Assembly: GCA_040758475.1 (NCBI GenBank)
Contig: JBFLVN010000032.1
Coordinates: forward strand, 1 to 19,482
Length of the DNA stretch: 19,482 bases
Source: JBFLVN01 sp040758475
GTDB lineage: Bacteria > JAGRBM01
Reading direction: 5' to 3'
This document shows, in pieces, positions 14,816 to 19,482 of this stretch. Position 1 is the stretch's first letter. Every line of letters begins with the position of its first letter. The translations under genes and the position numbers were made by a program. The notes beneath the pieces were generated by a model. The model did not search any database, was not told the DNA's origin, and saw nothing but the letters and a program-made list of their open reading frames with translations.

Positions 14816-16639
14816 ATGAACACAAACACCTGCCACGTGCTGCTCGTCGACGACAACCCCGCCGATCTGGATCTCGTGCGTTTCGCCCTGGAAGAGACGG
14901 GCCTTCCCCACAGCCTGGCCGTCGCCCAGGACGGGGCCGAAGCCCTCGGCTACCTCCGCCGGGAAGGGGCGCACCGCGAGGCCAGGCGGCCGGATCTCAT
15001 TTTCCTGGACGTCAAGCTTCCCAAGAAAGACGGGAAGCAAGTCCTTGAAGAAATCCGTCGGGACGAGCGCCTCAAGGACCTTCTCGTCGTGATGCTCAGT
15101 TCCTCCGATGCGCCAGGCGACGTGACGCGGAGTTATGAACTCGGCGCCGATGCCTACCTTTTCAAGCCGCGCAGCCTCGACGATACGATCTCGCTCATCT
15201 CTTCGGCGACGCGCTTCTGGCTCTCCCCCGTGAGCCGGACCCAGAGTCACGTGAGCGCGGGAACGGTGCATACCACCGATCCAGCCATCTCCGTGCTCCT
15301 CGTCGAAGACAGCGACGCCGACGCGGACATGGTTCTGGATGCCCTCGAAAAATCTACGAACCCCCGCTTCACCTCGGCCCGGGCCATGAGCCTGTCGGGA
15401 GCCTTCAAGAAAATGGAGACCGGCCCCTTCGACGTCGTCCTCCTGGATTTGGGCCTTCCCGACACCTCGGGCCTCGAAACGATCGCCCGGTTCCGGCGCC
15501 AGGCGGGCGACATGCCGGTCGTCGTCCTCTCCGGAAGGGACGAGGAAGAGGCCCAGCGCGATGCGCTCCGCCGCGGGGCCCAGGACTACCTCGTCAAAAG
15601 TGCTTCCTTCCCCTCGGGGCGGCGGCTCATCCGGACGATCGAACACGCCATCGTCCGCAACCAGCAAGTGCAGACGCTCTCGCGCACGAAAGATGCCCTC
15701 GAACGCCTCTCTACCACCGACCCTCACACGGGCCTCTTAAACCGCCGTGGTTTCGTCAACCTGCTCCAGCGGAAAATCGAAGAATCCCCGCCCACGGGCA
15801 TTTGGGGAGCGGCGATCCTGTTGGATCTCGACGACCTGCGGGAAATCAACAAGACGGTGGGACACGCGGCGGGGGACGTAGTCCTGCGGGAGGCGGCCCG
15901 CCGCATGTCCGAGCGCGTCCGCGATCACGGATACGCGGCCCGGATCGGGGGAGATGAATTCGTCGCCCTCCTGCCCGGGATCGACGGCGCCAAGGCCCGC
16001 GCCTTCGCCGATCAGGTCCGGGAGGCCATCGCGGGAGCCCCCATCAAATTCGGTGGCAAGGAAATCCGCGTCACCCCCAGCATGTCGGTGGCACCCTTGG
16101 GGCCGGACGTCCGTTCGGTCGAAGACCTCTTCCTGCGGACCGACCTCTTCCTCCAGCAGAGCAAGCGGGCCGGAAAGAACCGGGTGACGGTCGATCCCTG
16201 CTGCGGAGCCTTCGACGTCCAAAAATCCCTGGAGCAGCCCGAGCAGATGGTGGCCTTGATCGAGCAACTGCGGGCGGCCGCCGCCATGGCCCTCGAAATG
16301 ATGCCGATGGAGAAAGCCCGCCGGCTCCTGGCCGACCAGGCCGCCAACCTGGAGGATTACCTCAAGCAGCATTTCCACCTGGAAGACGAAGCCTGCAAGC
16401 GGCTCCTCGCCATGAACGTGCCGGGCCTCTCACCCCTGGCTTCGACGATCATGAACGAACACGCCCAGATCCTCGCGCGCCTTTCCGCCGCCCGGCAAGG
16501 CCCGGGCGCCCACGACGCGGAAGGATTCAAGAACGCGCTCCTGGACGTGCTCGTGCAGCTAGCCGAACACGAGATCGGAGAGGCGCTCCTCCTGCGCTGG
16601 CTCCGCAATCACGGCAATGAGGGGGGAGCCCAGGCGTAA
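14816..16639 (+). CDS. REC-REC-GGDEF-hemerythrin/HHE-like response regulator
   Basis: This 607-residue cytoplasmic protein is the likely partner of the upstream ethylene-type kinase. REC1 (about 7-135, Rcp1-like) has Asp12/Asp13, phospho-acceptor Asp65 and Lys117. REC2 (about 158-280) has Glu164/Asp165, Asp211 and Lys261. The GGDEF domain (about 295-462) has an intact RIGGDEF (GGDEF 378-382), metal Asp337, Asn345 and GH-x2-GD (349-354), so cyclic-di-GMP synthesis is expected. The usual inhibitory RxxD five residues before GGDEF is altered: the aligned residues are Arg369-Asp-His-Gly372. The C-terminus (about 475-600) is helical with His519-x3-Glu523, Glu548-His549 and His585-x3-Glu589, an HHE/hemerythrin pattern lacking the first His. 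The ATG at 14816 follows an AGAGG. It converges on the acyl-CoA dehydrogenase gene with only 8 bases between stop codons. Confidence 0.9.
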   Translation: MNTNTCHVLLVDDNPADLDLVRFALEETGLPHSLAVAQDGAEALGYLRREGAHREARRPDLIFLDVKLPKKDGKQVLEEIRRDERLKDLLVVMLSSSDAPGDVTRSYELGADAYLFKPRSLDDTISLISSATRFWLSPVSRTQSHVSAGTVHTTDPAISVLLVEDSDADADMVLDALEKSTNPRFTSARAMSLSGAFKKMETGPFDVVLLDLGLPDTSGLETIARFRRQAGDMPVVVLSGRDEEEAQRDALRRGAQDYLVKSASFPSGRRLIRTIEHAIVRNQQVQTLSRTKDALERLSTTDPHTGLLNRRGFVNLLQRKIEESPPTGIWGAAILLDLDDLREINKTVGHAAGDVVLREAARRMSERVRDHGYAARIGGDEFVALLPGIDGAKARAFADQVREAIAGAPIKFGGKEIRVTPSMSVAPLGPDVRSVEDLFLRTDLFLQQSKRAGKNRVTVDPCCGAFDVQKSLEQPEQMVALIEQLRAAAAMALEMMPMEKARRLLADQAANLEDYLKQHFHLEDEACKRLLAMNVPGLSPLASTIMNEHAQILARLSAARQGPGAHDAEGFKNALLDVLVQLAEHEIGEALLLRWLRNHGNEGGAQA

Positions 16640-16647
16640 CGGAACTC

Positions 16648-17808
16648 TTAAATCTCGTGCTTCTTCACCAGGTTCTTCGCGATCAGGGTCTTCAAAACTT
16701 CGTTGCTCCCCTCTCCAATGATCATGAGGGGGGCATCCCGGTACATCCGTTCGATCGTAAATTCCTCGGAAAAACCGTAGCCGCCGTGGATGCGCATGGC
16801 TTCGAGGGCGTGCTTGGCGCAGGCTTCGGAGGCAAAGAGCTTGGCCATGCTGGCTTCGAGGTCGCAGCGCTCCCCCCGGTCCTTCTTTTTCGCGGCGCGC
16901 ATGACGAGCAGTTCGGCCGCTTCCAGGTCGGTCGACATGTTGGCAAGCTTTTCGCCCACGAGTTGGTGCTGCCAGATCGGCTTTCCGAAGGTCTCGCGTT
17001 CCTGGGCGTATTTGACGGACGCCTCGAACTCGGCCCGCAGTACGCCGCAACTCCGGGCCGCCACGTTGATCCTTCCGAGTTCCAGGCCGTTCATCACTTG
17101 GAAGAAACCCTTCCCTTCGGCTTCGGGACCACCCACGAGATTTTCCACCGGAACTGGAAAATCTTCGAAGACGAGTTCGGAAGTGGGAATCCCGCGCAAC
17201 CCCAGCTTGGGGATTTTCTTGGAGACCTTGAACCCCGGATGGCCCTTCTCGATCAGGAATCCGCTGATCCCCGAATGGGGCGGGCTCGCGTCGGGATTGG
17301 TTTTAGCAAGAAGAAAAAAAGCGTTTCCGTCGGAATTCGTAATCCACATCTTGGAGCCGTTGACGATGTAGAAGTCGCCCTTCCGGATGGCCCGGGTCTT
17401 CATGGCGGCCACGTCCGAGCCGCCGTGAGCTTCCGAGAGGGCCAGGCCCCCGCGCATCTCGCCGGCCGCCATCTTGGGGAGCCACCGCTTTTTCTGCTCG
17501 GGCGTTCCGAAGTTCTTGACGGCGGCGGCCATCATGAGCTGGGTGTTGAGCATGGACGAAAGCGTCATCCAGCAATGGGCCAGTTCCATCACGACGAGGG
17601 CGTAGGTGCTCGTATTCCATCCAAGGCCCCCGTATTCCTGGGGAATGGTAGCGCCGAAAAGACCCATCTTCTTGAAACCGTCGAGCGCCGCGTCCGGATA
17701 GGAATCCTCGTGGTCCCAGCGGGAGACGTGAGGGGCGATCTCCTTGTCCAGGAATTTCCGGAGCGTATCGAGGATTTGTTTCTGTTCGTCGGTCAGGTCG
17801 ATGGGCAT
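16648..17808 (-). CDS. Acyl-CoA dehydrogenase
   Basis: This FAD-dependent enzyme oxidises an acyl-CoA to the trans-2-enoyl-CoA, as in beta-oxidation or branched amino-acid breakdown. The 386-residue length is normal. An N-terminal helical domain (about 1-118) is followed by the beta domain with the FAD/substrate signature LALSEAHGGSDVAAMKTRA (122-140) and KMWITNSD (153-160). The C-terminal helices carry YAQERETFGKPIWQHQLV and MRIHGGYGFSEEFTIERMYRDA. The catalytic base is Glu366 in IIGEGSNEV, the position used by short- and medium-chain enzymes, so it should be active. Chain-length preference cannot be told. The ATG at 17808 is preceded by AGGGGAAG. The AgmX-like pair lies upstream on the same strand with an 80-base gap, so linkage in function is unclear. 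Confidence 0.95.
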   Translation of the reverse strand: MPIDLTDEQKQILDTLRKFLDKEIAPHVSRWDHEDSYPDAALDGFKKMGLFGATIPQEYGGLGWNTSTYALVVMELAHCWMTLSSMLNTQLMMAAAVKNFGTPEQKKRWLPKMAAGEMRGGLALSEAHGGSDVAAMKTRAIRKGDFYIVNGSKMWITNSDGNAFFLLAKTNPDASPPHSGISGFLIEKGHPGFKVSKKIPKLGLRGIPTSELVFEDFPVPVENLVGGPEAEGKGFFQVMNGLELGRINVAARSCGVLRAEFEASVKYAQERETFGKPIWQHQLVGEKLANMSTDLEAAELLVMRAAKKKDRGERCDLEASMAKLFASEACAKHALEAMRIHGGYGFSEEFTIERMYRDAPLMIIGEGSNEVLKTLIAKNLVKKHEI

Positions 17809-17888
17809 GGGCTTCCCCTGCTTCAGGGAGCGGAGGCTACCGCATCGGCCAAGACAAACAAAAGGCGCGTTTTCTGGATCGCGGAGTC

Positions 17889-18434
17889 TTACTCGTACAA
17901 AGCGGGATACCGGGTTCCAAGGGACGAGAGAGAAACGAGCCCCTGTGAAGGGACCTCTTGCAACTCGATGAGGCCTTTCTCGAAACGGACTTGCAGGCAC
18001 ACCCGCTGGGCGGAGGTTTGGGGCGCCGGAGGAAAATCCCGGAACACGAGGCTCAAAAGCACTTCGTCCTGAAAATCCTTGAAGGCTTTCTGCACGTTGC
18101 TACGCTCGACGGTGGCGCTTGTCACCTCGCCGCTCGGCTGGATGAACAATTCGACGGCGATCTCCCCGGTCACGTTCCGGAATCCTTCAACCCGGGAGAG
18201 ATAAGCTTCGATAAAGCGAAGGTGCTCCGCTCGCTCGCCTTCGAGGCTCGAAAACTCCGCTTCACTGCCGGAAAAATCCTCTTCCGAAGACTCCCAATCA
18301 CAATCGCTGCAATCATCGGCCGTCCACCAGAAATCCTCCGCTTCCGAGCGCGCGACCGGCCGCGAGGCGCAGCCCGCCAGAGCGAGGGCGATGCAGGAGA
18401 GAAGAGCGATGGCTTGCCAGGGAAAGGAACGCAT
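17889..18434 (-). CDS. AgmX/PglI-like lipoprotein, copy 1
   Basis: This 181-residue protein has a lipoprotein signal peptide ending in ALALAGC (Cys22). It has three parts. An acidic, Trp-rich stretch contains WWTADDCSDCDW (35-46; Cys42-x2-Cys45). A Glu/Ser-rich linker follows. The C-terminal domain (about 71-155) contains IEAYLSRVEG, ELFIQPSGEV and DEVLLSLVFRDFPP. That domain resembles the AgmX/PglI or TonB-type C-terminal fold (strand-PxGxV-helix-FP) found in gliding-motility and energy-transfer proteins. The start is ATG at 18434, with a perfect GGAGGT 5 bases upstream; an in-frame GTG at 18458 is less likely. It is the downstream member of a tandem pair of paralogues, 24 bases after the other copy. 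Function is unknown; cell-envelope location is likely. Confidence 0.82.
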   Translation of the reverse strand: MRSFPWQAIALLSCIALALAGCASRPVARSEAEDFWWTADDCSDCDWESSEEDFSGSEAEFSSLEGERAEHLRFIEAYLSRVEGFRNVTGEIAVELFIQPSGEVTSATVERSNVQKAFKDFQDEVLLSLVFRDFPPAPQTSAQRVCLQVRFEKGLIELQEVPSQGLVSLSSLGTRYPALYE

Positions 18435-18458
18435 GGGCGACCTCCGGGATTTCTCCAC

Positions 18459-19055
18459 TCACTCGAAAGACCGGGAAAGGGTTGCGACGCCCTGGGGCGC
18501 AGCGGCGGGAGTTTCAGGGGCCGCGAATACGCGCACACCGCCAGCCGCGAAACGGACGTAGACGCGCACTCTTTCGGCGTCTTTGTGTGCGGACGATGGA
18601 AAATCGCGCAAGACGACGCTCATGAGGACGTCTTCTTCAAAGTCCTTGAGAGTGTAGGGAAGCGTGCTCTTTTCGAGCGTCGCCCCGGCCACCTTGCCGT
18701 CGGGCTCTACTTCGAGGGTAATGACCATCTCTCCCATGGCGAGCTGGGTGCTGTCGAACTTCACCAGGTACGCCTCGATCTGCTGGAAGTGCCGGTCTCG
18801 GGGATCGCCAAGAAGCTCCGCGATGGCCGCCACGCCGCCCGACGAAGCATCGGAGAGGTCTTCCGCCGCTTGAACGGCCTCAAAATCCTCTTCGGCCTCT
18901 TCCGAGTCCCACAGGGGGAAATCAGAGGGGCATTCGAAACAATTTTCTTCCTGCCACAGGAGATCGGCGGTTTCGGTCACGATGGCCGCCGGCATGGCGC
19001 AACGGGCGAGTCCCGCACAGGCCAGGAGGGCGAGGGTTGGAAGGAAGGGTTTCAT
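18459..19055 (-). CDS. AgmX/PglI-like envelope protein, copy 2
   Basis: This 198-residue protein is a paralogue of the next gene downstream, sharing layout and motifs. After a hydrophobic signal segment (MKPFLPTLALLACAGLARCA) comes LLWQEENCFEC (32-42; Cys39-x2-Cys42), then an acidic linker. The C-terminal domain reads IEAYLVKFDS, LEVEPDGKVAGATLEKST and EDVLMSVVLRDFP, matching copy 1 nearly residue for residue. The signal peptide is odd. LARC has Arg before the Cys, a poor lipobox, and Cys13 is early, so it may be a periplasmic protein cut by signal peptidase I rather than a lipoprotein. The ATG at 19055 has GAGGT upstream. It is the first gene of the run that continues into copy 1 and the acyl-CoA dehydrogenase. 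Function is unknown. Confidence 0.8.
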   Translation of the reverse strand: MKPFLPTLALLACAGLARCAMPAAIVTETADLLWQEENCFECPSDFPLWDSEEAEEDFEAVQAAEDLSDASSGGVAAIAELLGDPRDRHFQQIEAYLVKFDSTQLAMGEMVITLEVEPDGKVAGATLEKSTLPYTLKDFEEDVLMSVVLRDFPSSAHKDAERVRVYVRFAAGGVRVFAAPETPAAAPQGVATLSRSFE

Positions 19056-19106
19056 GGGCCACCTCACGCGCCGGCAGTTCCGGCGTCCCCTTCCCCAAAG
19101 CAACCC

Positions 19107-19127
19107 CCATACCAAAGTTGGGTATGG
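19107..19127. promoter_or_regulatory. Inverted repeat CCATACC-N7-GGTATGG
   Basis: A perfect 7-bp inverted repeat lies about 50 bases upstream of the copy 2 envelope gene (start 19055). An alternative inner pairing, CCAA-AG-TTGG, overlaps it. No T-run follows on either strand, so an operator or 5' leader hairpin is more likely than a terminator. The role is inferred from position only. Confidence 0.35.
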
Positions 19128-19133
19128 CAAAAC

Positions 19134-19169
19134 CCTTTCAAACGGCCTGATTGATCAATTTATGAAAGG
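19134..19169. promoter_or_regulatory. Inverted repeat CCTTTCA/TGAAAGG around ATTGATCAAT
   Basis: CCTTTCA (19134-19140) and TGAAAGG (19163-19169) are inverted. They enclose a perfect 10-bp palindrome ATTGATCAAT at 19150-19159. The site lies in the 227-base divergent region between the copy 2 envelope gene (minus) and the VOC gene (plus), so it could be an operator for either. The pattern is seen directly; function is inferred. Confidence 0.35.
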
Positions 19170-19282
19170 CTGTCCGGAACGGCCCTCTCCAGGACGGAGT
19201 GCCGCTCAAAAATGGTGCGCCAGAATGGAGCGGGGGAGACGGTGTTCTTGTATCCCAATGGTAGTTGGGGCACCTTCTTTTC

Positions 19283-19482
19283 ATGGTGAAACTTTCGATC
19301 AATGTGGACGTAGACGATCTGGAACGGGCAATTTCCTTCTATGGGCAAACCTTCGGGCTGACCATCGGCAGGCGATTGGGAAGGTTTGCCGTTGAACTGG
19401 TCGGCGCCGGATCGCCCATCTATCTCCTCGCCAAACCAGCTGCTTCGGCTCCTTTCCCCGGATCGACCGCAACCCGGACCTA
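19283..19482 (+). CDS. Glyoxalase/dioxygenase (VOC) superfamily protein, 5' part only
   Basis: An open frame begins with ATG at 19283 and runs off the right end of the window after 66 codons. The protein starts MVKLSINVDVDDLERAISFY and continues GQTFGLTIGRRLGRFAVELV. This is the typical first beta-alpha-beta unit of vicinal-oxygen-chelate proteins (glyoxalase I, bleomycin resistance, extradiol dioxygenase), where D-x-x-R/A-x-FY at the first helix is characteristic. The usual N-terminal metal-binding His/Glu is not clear here; Asn7 and Asp9 stand near that position. The reaction cannot be told without the missing part. The ribosome site is weak (GGGG about 12 bases upstream). The gene is divergent from the AgmX-like pair. 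Confidence 0.75.
   Translation, partial: MVKLSINVDVDDLERAISFYGQTFGLTIGRRLGRFAVELVGAGSPIYLLAKPAASAPFPGSTATRT

Noticed and set aside
17809..18000. 64-residue N-terminal extension of the acyl-CoA dehydrogenase
   Set aside because: It would overlap the AgmX-like gene. The family start is at MPIDLTDEQ, which has its own ribosome site.

Overview
This window comes from a high-GC Gram-negative bacterium. Two lines sampled by eye gave about 63% GC in a core gene and about 50% in the VapC region. The Gram-negative envelope is indicated by an adaptor/permease/ATPase exporter, several lipoprotein signal peptides and an AgmX/TonB-like pair. I cannot place the species. Lipoproteins of this style, AgmX-like proteins and an acyl-CoA dehydrogenase would suit a deltaproteobacterial, Nitrospirota or NC10-like lineage, but that is inference.

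Left block (about 29-9679, all minus strand). Read in the direction of transcription it holds: a repeat lipoprotein of unknown function; gltX (glutamyl-tRNA synthetase); a three-gene ABC exporter (HlyD/MacA-type adaptor, LolC/MacB-type permease, LolD-type ATPase); a DoxX-family membrane protein; cysS (cysteinyl-tRNA synthetase); and a VapBC toxin-antitoxin pair with a perfect 16-bp palindrome at its promoter.

Middle block (9915-13263, plus strand). secA comes first, followed by a 56-residue one-helix membrane peptide and a small lipoprotein. These last two overlap by ATGA. A hairpin lies directly before the secA start codon.

Signalling block (13264-16639, plus strand). After a 361-bp region of lower GC with a cluster of TGAC/GTCA half-sites comes a histidine kinase. 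Its N-terminus aligns without gaps to the copper/ethylene-binding domain of plant ETR1, and every ligand-binding residue known from ETR1 is kept. The next gene is a REC-REC-GGDEF protein with a C-terminal hemerythrin/HHE-like domain. Together they suggest an ethylene-responsive two-component pathway that feeds into cyclic-di-GMP. This is the most interesting part of the window.

Right block (16648-19482). Converging on the signalling pair is a minus-strand acyl-CoA dehydrogenase. Two tandem paralogous envelope proteins with AgmX/PglI-like C-terminal domains and a shared W-x4-C-x2-C acidic motif lie upstream of it. The window ends inside a plus-strand glyoxalase/dioxygenase (VOC) gene. No tRNA, rRNA, CRISPR array or insertion sequence was recognised.
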